DNA from: Salegentibacter sp. | Lineage (GTDB): Bacteria > Bacteroidota > Bacteroidia > Flavobacteriales > Flavobacteriaceae | Direction: 5' to 3' | Length of the DNA: 64,000 nt | Assembly (NCBI GenBank): GCA_017795085.1 | Contig: CP051246.1 | Location: forward strand, 2,110,514 to 2,174,513 | Part shown: positions 17,924-25,522 of the stretch, one piece after another | How the letters are laid out: each line of letters starts with the position of its first letter | Numbering within the stretch: the stretch's first letter is position 1 | The notes under the pieces: model-generated | The model's input: only the letters and a program-made list of their open reading frames with translations | Told to the model about the DNA's origin: nothing | The model's database searches: none | Position numbers and translations under genes: made by a program

Positions 17924-18859
17924 TTATTCAGGAATCTTTATTTCATATTCCCGTCTCGAAGCATTATTAAGATGGGCTTCCCTGAGCCATGGATTATGAA
18001 TTTTTAAGATTTTGTAATTAATATTGAATTGCTTAGCAAAATCGGCAAAATCATTCACTACGGTATCTACTTTAACCTTCCTGGTAGGAATTCGTTTGTA
18101 GAGATGCTTTTCATCAAAATTGAATCCGTATTTCTGTGGATTGGTTAAAATTTCCTTCAGAGCCAAAATCCTGAAAACGTAACGCCCAGTTTCTTCCCCT
18201 AAGAGCAAATCGTAATAATCGTCTACTTTTTGGCGATCTAATTGACGTTGCACTCCACGATTTCCAGCATTGTATGCTGCGGCAGCCAATGTCCAGGTGC
18301 CAAATTTCTCCTTGGCCTTCTTTAAATATTTGCAGGCAGCCCGGGTAGATTTTTCAATGTGGTAGCGTTCATCTACATTTCCATTAACCTCTAAACCATA
18401 ATCACGTGCCGTACCTTCTAAAATTTGCCAAAAACCTACAGCCCGGGCAGGAGAAACCGCCTGAGTTAATCCGCTTTCGATAACAGCCAGATATTTAAAA
18501 TCATCTGGCACCCCCTCTTCCGCTAAAATAGGCTCAATCATTGGAAAATATTTATGTGCACGCTTAATAAGGAGCAATCCGTTTGACTGCCAATACGTAT
18601 TTACCAATAATTCACGATCTAACCTTTCATGTATATCTGGCAATTCCAACGGAGCAGGTTCTCCGGCAAAATCAATTTCTTTAGGAAGGGAAAGCGCATA
18701 AACATTATAGTCTTTCACCGCTTTTGCAGTATCTGCACTTTTGTTTTTATTTTCAACAACAGGTTTTGGGTTTTCATTTGTATTGGTAACCGCGTTGATA
18801 CTTACCGCGCAAATACTTACTACTCCAACTCCTATCAAAACATTTTTTAAAATCTTCAT
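17924..18859 (-). CDS. Lytic transglycosylase, MltD-like SLT domain
   Basis: 311 aa. Signal peptide at 1-22 (IGVGVVSICAVSINAV). The SLT domain spans about 95-215: YLAVIESGLTQ supplies the catalytic Glu (E128), followed by SPARAVGFWQILEGTARDYGL and AAAAYNAGNRGV, all typical of MltD-type enzymes that cleave peptidoglycan to 1,6-anhydro ends in the periplasm. E. coli MltD carries LysM repeats; here only about 70 residues follow the catalytic domain (a short LysM-like stretch, IHNPWLR). Likely co-transcribed with cls downstream. Confidence 0.9.
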   Translation of the reverse strand: MKILKNVLIGVGVVSICAVSINAVTNTNENPKPVVENKNKSADTAKAVKDYNVYALSLPKEIDFAGEPAPLELPDIHERLDRELLVNTYWQSNGLLLIKRAHKYFPMIEPILAEEGVPDDFKYLAVIESGLTQAVSPARAVGFWQILEGTARDYGLEVNGNVDERYHIEKSTRAACKYLKKAKEKFGTWTLAAAAYNAGNRGVQRQLDRQKVDDYYDLLLGEETGRYVFRILALKEILTNPQKYGFNFDEKHLYKRIPTRKVKVDTVVNDFADFAKQFNINYKILKIHNPWLREAHLNNASRREYEIKIPE

Positions 18860-18963
18860 CTATTTCTTTTTTTGGGAACATTCCACAATCACGCTATATC
18901 AACACTCGTAAAAGCTGAAGCTCCTGAATTATTTTATAATTTCTTCTTTCGTTTTTTCAGCAT

Positions 18964-19641
18964 TTAATTCTTTCCGGTTAAAATTATTTTCGGAAGGTGT
19001 TCATTAAACCAACGGTACCGGTTAATAATCATTACGTGGGTACCCCCTTTAACTTTAATAAAATTACTAATATAACGCACCGGAAAAACCTGATCTTTAT
19101 CACCGTGAATATGAATAACCTTTTTATTAGCTTCGGTACAATTCCATAATACCATATTTCTGATGGCCCAACTTAAATAGTACCGGTTTGTTACCGAAAG
19201 ATATTGTTTATATAATTTTGCCCTTCGTTTTAGGAAATTTCCAACAGCAATCCTTTCAAAATAATCAACATAATCAAGTAGCCCAAGAGGCAAAAGCTTA
19301 AATACCCCGGTAGTAGCAGCAAACTGCATTCGCCGCGGTAATTCATCACGGCATTTTACACTAGAAACAATAATAAGCCTTTTTAAATCTATAAACCTAG
19401 CCATTTCCTGCACCACTACCCCACCAAAAGAAACACCTATAAATACAGGATTTTCGTGTTTCACATATTTCAGCATTCTTTTGGCATAAGCCTCCAAGCT
19501 TTCCTTTTCAAATGGAATAATCCATTCAAGATAATGAATTTTAAATTGGTCTTTTGGTAATTTAATAAATTCAAATATGGTGGAATTTGCCGCAAGACCG
19601 GGCATTAAATATACGTGTATGAGCCGGTTAGCTTCTTTCAT
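18964..19641 (-). CDS. Alpha/beta hydrolase fold protein
   Basis: 225 aa, single alpha/beta hydrolase domain with no signal peptide. The nucleophile elbow is GVSFGG (Ser71). A plausible acid lies in HIHGDKDQVFP and the His in KGGTHVMI near the end, so the triad appears complete. The oxyanion-region sequence near the start is YLMPGLAANST. The substrate is unknown, and similar Flavobacterial proteins are annotated only as alpha/beta hydrolases. It lies 104 bases upstream of the lytic transglycosylase gene on the same strand; linkage is uncertain. Confidence 0.85.
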   Translation of the reverse strand: MKEANRLIHVYLMPGLAANSTIFEFIKLPKDQFKIHYLEWIIPFEKESLEAYAKRMLKYVKHENPVFIGVSFGGVVVQEMARFIDLKRLIIVSSVKCRDELPRRMQFAATTGVFKLLPLGLLDYVDYFERIAVGNFLKRRAKLYKQYLSVTNRYYLSWAIRNMVLWNCTEANKKVIHIHGDKDQVFPVRYISNFIKVKGGTHVMIINRYRWFNEHLPKIILTGKN

Positions 19642-19887
19642 TTTAACAAGTGTATAACACTACGCCACTTTTTAAAGTCGTAAATTTATACTCCAAATTA
19701 CTGCTATTTTATTGGCTTTCACAACCCGAAAGATTAAAAATAATGAAGATTTTTCCAGGAACTGTAATTTCTGATAACAAGGTTCTATTTTCTTGTCCTG
19801 TTTCTGTTTCCCCCTCTCTTATTTCTCAATTATTCCTAAAATTAATGGTATACCACCATTAATTCTTAACATTAAACTATTAACGTA

Positions 19888-20190
19888 ATGAATGCTGAAG
19901 ATCTGAAAATTACCGATAACGAGTTTTTAAGACAATTTGAAACCGATATAAATGCCGAATTAGCTGTGATTGAATACGCCCAACAAGAACGGAAAATATT
20001 TCTCACCAAACTCGTCATGTCTAACCAACTGAAAGAAAAAGGTTATTTAGAACCTTTTATTGAAGCGGTTTTAAATGAAATCAAATCCAGAGAAATTCGC
20101 GTGATGCCCACTAGTCCTGAAGTGGTGAAATTTATGCGTAAAAATCGTCGCAAGTATAAAGATATGTTACCGGTGGGAATTAATATTTAA
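19888..20190 (+). CDS. Small GNAT-like N-acetyltransferase (Acetyltransf_CG / YjdJ type)
   Basis: 100 aa. The layout is the mini-GNAT of about 95 residues: strand pair (INAELAVIEYAQQERKIFLTKLVM), helix (GYLEPFIEAVLNEIKSREI), then strand and helix (RVMPTSPEVVKFMRKNRRKY), ending KDMLPVGINI. YjdJ-like proteins have a similar P...F..K.P.Y pattern at the end. The acetyl-CoA pyrophosphate loop is weak (LKEKGYLEP in place of RGQGIG), so activity is uncertain. The stop overlaps the 3' end of mtaB by four bases (convergent). Family assignment from memory, moderate. Confidence 0.65.
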   Translation: MNAEDLKITDNEFLRQFETDINAELAVIEYAQQERKIFLTKLVMSNQLKEKGYLEPFIEAVLNEIKSREIRVMPTSPEVVKFMRKNRRKYKDMLPVGINI

Positions 20191-21521
20191 ACGGCTATTT
20201 TTTCTTTAGCAAGTTCAAAGCGCACTAAGCCGTCTTCATCAATTTCGGCTAGTTTTATACGGTGTAGAGTATTGACAAGCCCGGGATCCCAGGGCGCTTT
20301 TACTTTTACATAATTTTCTGTAAATCCGTGGATGTAGCCTTCTTTATTCTCACCTTCAAAAAGCACCGTAAGCTCATTCCCCAACTGACTTTCATAAAAA
20401 GCGCGGCGTTTTTTTGCTGAAAGTCCGCGGAGCATTTTACTTCGTTTTTTTCTGACTTTCTGCGGCACTACAGCCTCCATTTCAGCAGCCGGTGTATTAT
20501 CCCTTTCTGAATAAGTAAAAACATGCAAATAAGAAATATCCAACTCATTTAGATAATTATAGGTTTCTAAAAACCGCTCTTCTGTCTCGCCGGGGAAGCC
20601 AACAATTACATCAACTCCAATACAGGCATCGGGCATTGTTTGCTTAATTTGCAGAACCCGATCGGTATATAATTCCCGCATATAGCGACGCTTCATCAGC
20701 TTTAGCAAATCGTTGCTCCCGCTTTGCAACGGAATATGAAAATGAGGCACAAAGGTATTACTAGCCGCTACAAAATCTATCGTCTCATTTTTCAATAAAT
20801 TAGGTTCTATAGAAGAGATACGAAGGCGTTCAATACCATCAACTTCATCTAATGCTTTTACAAGATCGAGAAAAGTATGTTCGTGTTTTTTATTGCCAAA
20901 TTCCCCCTTTCCGTAATCACCTATATTTACCCCGGTGAGCACGATTTCTTTAATACCTTTTGCAGAAATTTCAGCGGCGTTATGCAGCACATTTTCCAAT
21001 TTATCACTTCGAGAGATACCCCGTGCCAACGGAATGGTACAATAAGTACACTTATAATCACACCCATCCTGAACTTTTAGAAAAGCCCTTGTTCGATCGC
21101 CTATTGAATAGGCACCCACATAAAAATCGGCTTCATTAATTTCACAGGAATGTACTTCTCCAAAATCATTTTTGGAAAGGTCATTAAGATAATCGGTAAT
21201 TTTAAATTTTTCAGTAGCACCTAAAACCAAATCCACACCATTTACATCAGCCAGTTCTTCAGGTTTTAATTGGGCATAACACCCCACGGCAATCACAAAA
21301 GCATCCTCATTTACTTTTTGAACTTGTTTTACGATGGTTTTAAAACGCTTATCAGCATTTTCAGTAACCGAACATGTATTTATAACATAGATATCAGCCT
21401 CTTCTGAAAAATCAACCCGTCGAAAACCTTCCTCTTTAAAAGAACGAGCAATAGTTGAAGTTTCTGAAAAGTTGAGTTTACAACCCAGCGTATAAAATGC
21501 TACTTTTTTATTGTTCATCAC
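20187..21521 (-). CDS. mtaB: tRNA t6A37 methylthiotransferase MtaB
   Basis: 444 aa. The N-terminal MTTase domain opens with YTLGCKLNFSET and carries further Cys in INTCSVTE and AVGCYAQLKPEEL, ligands of the auxiliary 4Fe-4S cluster. The radical SAM core follows with CDYKCTYC (CxxxCxxC) and LRISSIEP. A C-terminal TRAM-like region (about 380-440) ends the protein. The HGFTEN loop there and the short N-terminus place it with MtaB (ms2t6A at position 37 of tRNAs reading ANN codons) rather than MiaB or RimO. A double Met start is present, with a -7 box 41 bases upstream. Confidence 0.93.
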   Translation of the reverse strand: MMNNKKVAFYTLGCKLNFSETSTIARSFKEEGFRRVDFSEEADIYVINTCSVTENADKRFKTIVKQVQKVNEDAFVIAVGCYAQLKPEELADVNGVDLVLGATEKFKITDYLNDLSKNDFGEVHSCEINEADFYVGAYSIGDRTRAFLKVQDGCDYKCTYCTIPLARGISRSDKLENVLHNAAEISAKGIKEIVLTGVNIGDYGKGEFGNKKHEHTFLDLVKALDEVDGIERLRISSIEPNLLKNETIDFVAASNTFVPHFHIPLQSGSNDLLKLMKRRYMRELYTDRVLQIKQTMPDACIGVDVIVGFPGETEERFLETYNYLNELDISYLHVFTYSERDNTPAAEMEAVVPQKVRKKRSKMLRGLSAKKRRAFYESQLGNELTVLFEGENKEGYIHGFTENYVKVKAPWDPGLVNTLHRIKLAEIDEDGLVRFELAKEKIAV

Positions 21522-21561
21522 CTGCCTGTTTCTGTTAGGGTTACCTGAAATTTTAAGGTCG

Positions 21562-21569
21562 CAAAGATA
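21562..21569 (-). promoter_or_regulatory. Probable -7 box of mtaB
   Basis: The minus strand reads TATCTTTG, matching TAnnTTTG, 40 bases before the mtaB start. The -33 position reads TTTT and not TTG, so it is a partial match. Confidence 0.5.
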
Positions 21570-21669
21570 CTAACTTTGACTGGAAAACAGAAAGGATTCG
21601 GAAAAGTGAGAAATTATTCAAATTTTGATCTATCAATAATTGTGTAAATTTATCTTAAAATCGTATACA

Positions 21670-21933
21670 ATGGGTTTTGGAGGAAGCACTAGTGGCGCAA
21701 ATGTAAGCCTTAAAAATAACCGCAGGGAAAAGAGATCTAAAATTGAAAAATTTCAAAAAACTACCGGCTCAAAAATTCAAGGAATAAAGTCAGAAAAAGT
21801 TAATGTGGTAGAACTCGAGAAAATCAGAAAGAAACTAACCTCAGAACATCAAAAAAAAAGACGAAGAACCTTACTAATCACTTCACTCATTTTTGTAGTA
21901 TTATTGACTTTATTTTGGTTTTTAATGTTCTAG
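21670..21933 (+). CDS. Small basic protein with C-terminal membrane helix, unknown function
   Basis: 87 aa from the ATG at 21670. An upstream in-frame ATG at 21640 would add ten residues, but MGFGGSTSGANVSLKNNRRE resembles the N-terminus of a small Bacteroidota family I recall (glycine-rich start, then LKNN and basic residues). The middle is highly charged (IRKKLTSEHQKKRRR), then one membrane helix (LITSLIFVVLLTLFWFLMF) reaches the C-terminus, a tail-anchored layout. Function unknown. Stands alone between mtaB (divergent) and the GlmU-like gene. Confidence 0.7.
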   Translation: MGFGGSTSGANVSLKNNRREKRSKIEKFQKTTGSKIQGIKSEKVNVVELEKIRKKLTSEHQKKRRRTLLITSLIFVVLLTLFWFLMF

Positions 21934-22072
21934 CTTTAAAACTGATGGTCATGTTTCACCATATCTTTCCCAATCAGCACTTAGTAATTTTCAAAAAAAC
22001 AATTTACAGTTGACTGAAGCCAACTGATCAATAAAATGAAGATAAAAGCTTTAGCCACATTCAACCCCAAAC

Positions 22073-23266
22073 TCATTCCCATCTCCTCCATTTAGCTGTT
22101 TCCTCAAAAACATGTTCCAGGATTCTTTTATCGACTTCAGTAAACTTCAAATTGCGACGTTGCATCACAATTTCGGCTACCTCAAAAGCTTTTCGGGTTT
22201 GATAAGTGCTTAATCCGGCACTGCCCCCCCAACTAAAACTGGGTACAAAATTTCGCGGAAAACCGGCGCCGAAGACATTGGCGCTCACCCCCACAATAGT
22301 TCCGGTATTAAACATGGTATTGATAGCACATTTACTGTGGTCGCCCATCATAAGTCCGCAAAACTGCAAACCGGTTTTTGCAAAACCCTCGGTATCATAA
22401 TCCCACAAACGGACTTCAGCATAATTATTTTTAAGGTTAGAGTTATTAGTATCAGCACCTAAATTACACCATTCGCCCAACACCGAATTTCCTAAATAGC
22501 CATCGTGTCCTTTATTGGAATTAGCAAACATCACGGCATTATTTATCTCTCCGCCACCCCGGCAACCTGGCCCGAGGGTAGTAGCCCCATAAATTTTTGC
22601 ACCCATTTTCACCAATGCCCCTTCACAGGCTGCAAAACCACCACGGATTAAACAACCTTCCAAAAGCTTCGCATTTTTTCCGATGTAAATTGAGCCTGAA
22701 GAAGCATTTAAGGAACAGTTTTCCACTTCTGCGCCCTCTTCAATAAAAATTTTCTCAGGGTTTTTAACATAGTTTGAATCAGGAATAGGCTGCGATTTTC
22801 TTCCGGCGGTCAACAGTTTAAAATCAGCCTCCAGAGCTTCGGCATTTTTAGAGAAAATGTCCCATGTATTTTCAATGCTCACCAGATTTTCTGTTTCAGA
22901 AAAATCTATTCGTTCAAGATTTTCAATAGCGATATCTTGTGCACTTTCGGTTTTATAAGCCAATATTTTTTCTTTGAAATATAAAACCTGTCCCGGGTTT
23001 AAGCTACTAAGCGCTGCTATTAATTTTTCTGTAGGCAAAAAAGAAGCATTGATAAAAACAGTAGCTTCGGCAATATTTTTTAGCAAAGGCCATTTTTCAG
23101 CTAAATAAGTTTCAGTTTGCGTATAGGTTTTTTCATCTAAATATTTTTCCCATTTTTCCCTTATACTAAGTATCCCGACACGAATATCAGCTACCGGTCG
23201 CGTATAGGTAAAAGGAAGCAAACGATGTCGGTTTGGACCGTCGAGTAATATATAATTCATCCGCAC
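22073..23266 (-). CDS. GlmU-like protein: nucleotidyltransferase-like domain plus left-handed beta helix
   Basis: 397 aa. The N-terminus (YILLDGPNRHRLLPFTYTRPVADIRVGIL) is typical of the Bacteroidota proteins annotated as GlmU family or putative sugar nucleotidyltransferase. It lacks the LAAGxGTRM motif of true GlmU. The C-terminal half is a hexapeptide-repeat beta helix (IYIGKNAKLLEGCLIRGG, GAKIYGATTLGPGCRGGG, FANSNKGHDGYLG). Without the nucleotide-binding loop it is unlikely to be the UDP-GlcNAc pyrophosphorylase. A sugar-phosphate acetyl- or nucleotidyltransferase role has been proposed for the group. rpmE2 is upstream on the same strand, separated by a terminator. Confidence 0.8.
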   Translation of the reverse strand: MRMNYILLDGPNRHRLLPFTYTRPVADIRVGILSIREKWEKYLDEKTYTQTETYLAEKWPLLKNIAEATVFINASFLPTEKLIAALSSLNPGQVLYFKEKILAYKTESAQDIAIENLERIDFSETENLVSIENTWDIFSKNAEALEADFKLLTAGRKSQPIPDSNYVKNPEKIFIEEGAEVENCSLNASSGSIYIGKNAKLLEGCLIRGGFAACEGALVKMGAKIYGATTLGPGCRGGGEINNAVMFANSNKGHDGYLGNSVLGEWCNLGADTNNSNLKNNYAEVRLWDYDTEGFAKTGLQFCGLMMGDHSKCAINTMFNTGTIVGVSANVFGAGFPRNFVPSFSWGGSAGLSTYQTRKAFEVAEIVMQRRNLKFTEVDKRILEHVFEETAKWRRWE

Positions 23267-23318
23267 AAATTTTATATTTCAAAGTTACAAGTTCCCGGCA
23301 AAATGAAAACCCTAAAAA

Positions 23319-23348
23319 TAAAAAAAGGCCGCAAACTGCGACCTTTTA
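23319..23348 (-). terminator. Terminator of rpmE2
   Basis: AAGGCCGC (23326-23332 region) and GCGACCTT (23338-23345) form an 8-bp stem with one GU pair. On the minus strand the hairpin is followed by six or more T. It separates rpmE2 from the GlmU-like gene. Confidence 0.75.
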
Positions 23349-23371
23349 TATATTACAAAATTACAAAAAAC

Positions 23372-23623
23372 TTATTTCTTGAATTTTTTGTACTTATTTT
23401 TAAACTTATCAATACGCCCGGCGCTATCAACCAATTTGGTTTGCCCGGTATAATAAGGATGAGAAGTTCTTGAGATTTCAAGCTTTATCAACGGATATTC
23501 AGTTCCGTCTACTTCAATAGTTTCTTTAGTATTCGCGGTAGATTTGGTAAGAAATACATCGTCGTTAGACATATCTTTAAAAGCTACCAATCTATAATTT
23601 TCCGGATGGATTCCCTGCTTCAT
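23372..23623 (-). CDS. rpmE2: Ribosomal protein L31, type B (zinc-free form)
   Basis: 83 aa: MKQGIHPENYRLVAFKDMSN, then EISRTSHPYYTGQTKLVDSAGRIDKF, ending in KYKKFKK. There is no cysteine, so the CxxC zinc site of type A L31 is absent. The insert TANTKETIEVDGTEYPL is the type B insertion. In many bacteria type B is used under zinc limitation beside a type A copy; in Bacteroidota it is often the only one. Transcribed singly from a strong promoter and ended by a hairpin. Confidence 0.96.
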   Translation of the reverse strand: MKQGIHPENYRLVAFKDMSNDDVFLTKSTANTKETIEVDGTEYPLIKLEISRTSHPYYTGQTKLVDSAGRIDKFKNKYKKFKK

Positions 23624-23651
23624 CGCTTTGTTTCTTTTAATTTTCAGGGTG

Positions 23652-23681
23652 CAAATTTAATTAATTCTCCTTTAAATACAA
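23652..23681 (-). promoter_or_regulatory. rpmE2 promoter with both Bacteroidota elements
   Basis: On the minus strand TTG (23681-23679), 19 bases, then TAAATTTG (23659-23652). Spacing and sequence agree with the rpmH promoter in this window. The -7 box is 29 bases from the start codon, giving a short leader. Confidence 0.8.
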
Positions 23682-23941
23682 TACGATATTCAATAATTTT
23701 CAAAATTAAATTTTATTATAATAAATACACACTTTTGAACCCGAGAGGAGTTTATTTCCGGTATCCCAATGATTCTAAATTGAAAACCTTATTGTTTTTG
23801 CCATTTTTTATCTAAATAACTTGTAAGAGAGAAAAACAACAAAGTAAACTTAGATATTGGTAAAATATAATTATATACTATAAAAAACAAGTCGGGAAAA
23901 GAGCTGTTTAAAAATACACTTTATCCTTTGTAACGTTTTTC

Positions 23942-23949
23942 TATATTTG
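23942..23949 (+). promoter_or_regulatory. -7 box for the DUF4199 gene
   Basis: TATATTTG, an exact TAnnTTTG match, lies 36 bases before the ATG at 23985. The nearest upstream TTG is only 11 bases away, so the -33 element is not supported. Confidence 0.5.
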
Positions 23950-23984
23950 CTAACTAATAGGGGTAAATCAATCAATCTTTTAAA

Positions 23985-24512
23985 ATGGAAAAATCTATTA
24001 AATCTGTTGCTTCCAGTTACGGAATTGCTTTAGGACTTGCCCTGATTTTAATTTCTGTACTTGCCTATGTGTTTAGCCTAAGTCTATTTAGTGCCTGGTG
24101 GTTTGGTATTTCTCTTTTGGTTCTTATAATTGTTTGGGGTATTGTAGCTACTTCAAAAGCAAAAAAAACAACTGCCGCCCTATTTACTTTTAAAAATGCT
24201 TTTACTGCCTATTTTGTAACTATTCTTATTGGTAGTTTTCTGTCTATGGTATTTTCTATCCTTCTCTTTAACATTATAGACCCTGAAGCTTCAAAAGCTA
24301 TTTTAGAGGCTACGATAGAAAATACCCGGGGAATGATGGAAAGTTTTGGTGCCCCTCAATCAGAAATAGATAAAGCAGTGGAAAAAATGCAGAATGAAAA
24401 TAGTTTTGCTCCTTTAAAACAACTTCAGGCTTACGCATTTCAACTGGTATTTTATGCCGTGATTGGCCTTTTGGTAGCTTTAATTTTCAGAGAAAAAGAC
24501 CCTAACAAATAA
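23985..24512 (+). CDS. DUF4199 membrane protein
   Basis: 175 aa with four membrane helices: YGIALGLALILISVLAYVF, WWFGISLLVLIIVWGIVA, FVTILIGSFLSMVFSIL and LVFYAVIGLLVALIF. Between helices 3 and 4 a helical, acidic loop contains TRGMMESFGAPQSEIDKAVE. The layout and the loop are typical of DUF4199, an inner-membrane family confined mostly to Bacteroidota. Function unknown. The next gene starts two bases after the stop codon, so it is co-transcribed with, and perhaps partnered to, the glycosyltransferase; this pairing recurs in Flavobacteria as I recall. Confidence 0.88.
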   Translation: MEKSIKSVASSYGIALGLALILISVLAYVFSLSLFSAWWFGISLLVLIIVWGIVATSKAKKTTAALFTFKNAFTAYFVTILIGSFLSMVFSILLFNIIDPEASKAILEATIENTRGMMESFGAPQSEIDKAVEKMQNENSFAPLKQLQAYAFQLVFYAVIGLLVALIFREKDPNK

Positions 24513-24514
24513 CT

Positions 24515-25474
24515 ATGCAGCTATCCATCGTTATTCCTTTATTAAACGAAGAACAATCTCTGGTTGAATTATATAATTGGATTGCAAAAGTTATGCGATC
24601 CAATTCCTTTTCCCACGAGATCATCTTCATTGACGATGGAAGTACCGATAATTCCTGGAGAACCATAGCATCGCTCGCTAAGCAAGATACCGCAGTAAAA
24701 GGTATAAAATTCAATAGGAACTACGGAAAATCTCAGGCCTTACATGCCGGCTTTCTAAGTGCTTCAGGAGAAGTTGTAGTAACCATGGATGCCGATTTAC
24801 AGGATAATCCCGAGGAAATACCAGAGTTATATAAATTGATAAAAGAAGAAGGTTATGACTTGGTTTCGGGTTGGAAAAAGAAACGTTATGATCACGTGCT
24901 TACCAAAAATATGCCTTCTAAACTTTTTAACTGGGCTGCACGAAAAACATCAGGCGTAAAATTGCATGATTTTAATTGCGGACTTAAAGCATACCGCACC
25001 GAGGTGATAAAAAACATTGATGTATACGGCGAAATGCATCGCTATATTCCGGTTTTAGCTAAAAATAACGGGTATAATAAAATTACCGAGAAAGAAGTAC
25101 AGCACCAGGCTCGTAAATATGGAAATACTAAATTCGGAGCCGAGCGATTTCTCTATGGTTTTCTCGATTTACTAAGTATTTGGTTTTTGTCTAAATTCGG
25201 TCGGCGACCCATGCATCTTTTTGGATCCTTAGGAGTCTTAATGTTCCTTTTTGGTTTTCTCACTGCCGGTTGGATTGGTTTTTCTAAACTATGGAAAATG
25301 TACCATAACGAACCGAATATCCTGGTAGCCCTAAACCCCTGGTTTTACATAGCCCTTACTGTAATGATAATTGGTTCTCAATTATTCCTGGCAGGCTTTT
25401 TAGGAGAACTTATTTTGCGCACCAAACGCGAAAAAGACCGTTATTTAATCAACAAAACCACCCCCTCTTTATAG
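24515..25474 (+). CDS. Family 2 glycosyltransferase with two C-terminal membrane helices (DPM/GtrB-like)
   Basis: 319 aa. The GT-A domain spans about 1-230: VIPLLNEEQSLVELY, IFIDDGSTDNSW (Asp40-Asp41), TMDADLQDNPEEI (the DXD motif near 92-94) and FNCGLKAYRTEV. Two helices close the protein (LGVLMFLFGFLTAGWIGF and FYIALTVMIIGSQLFLAGFL). Such enzymes move a sugar from a nucleotide sugar to undecaprenyl or dolichyl phosphate at the inner membrane. Directly downstream of DUF4199 (two-base gap). Acceptor and sugar cannot be read from sequence. Confidence 0.9.
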   Translation: MQLSIVIPLLNEEQSLVELYNWIAKVMRSNSFSHEIIFIDDGSTDNSWRTIASLAKQDTAVKGIKFNRNYGKSQALHAGFLSASGEVVVTMDADLQDNPEEIPELYKLIKEEGYDLVSGWKKKRYDHVLTKNMPSKLFNWAARKTSGVKLHDFNCGLKAYRTEVIKNIDVYGEMHRYIPVLAKNNGYNKITEKEVQHQARKYGNTKFGAERFLYGFLDLLSIWFLSKFGRRPMHLFGSLGVLMFLFGFLTAGWIGFSKLWKMYHNEPNILVALNPWFYIALTVMIIGSQLFLAGFLGELILRTKREKDRYLINKTTPSL

Positions 25475-25495
25475 GGTTTTTCGCTCATTAATGTT

Positions 25496-25503
25496 TATTT
25501 TTG
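25496..25503 (+). promoter_or_regulatory. -7 box upstream of the phosphohexomutase gene
   Basis: TATTTTTG matches TAnnTTTG, 20 bases before the ATG at 25523. No -33 TTG at the right spacing. It suggests separate initiation after the DUF4199 and glycosyltransferase pair. Confidence 0.45.
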
Positions 25504-25522
25504 CTTCCTAAATATTTAGAAT

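Larger units (their letters stand above)
23624..23984. other. 361-bp divergent intergenic region, rpmE2 and DUF4199
   Basis: Contains the rpmE2 promoter (23652-23681) and a -7 box for the DUF4199 gene (23942-23949). The middle (about 23690-23930) is AT-rich. An open frame there shows no protein-like features and I do not consider it a gene. Confidence 0.6.

Noticed and set aside
23372-23623. Loss of zinc-binding cysteines in L31
   Set aside because: Normal for the type B form of the protein.
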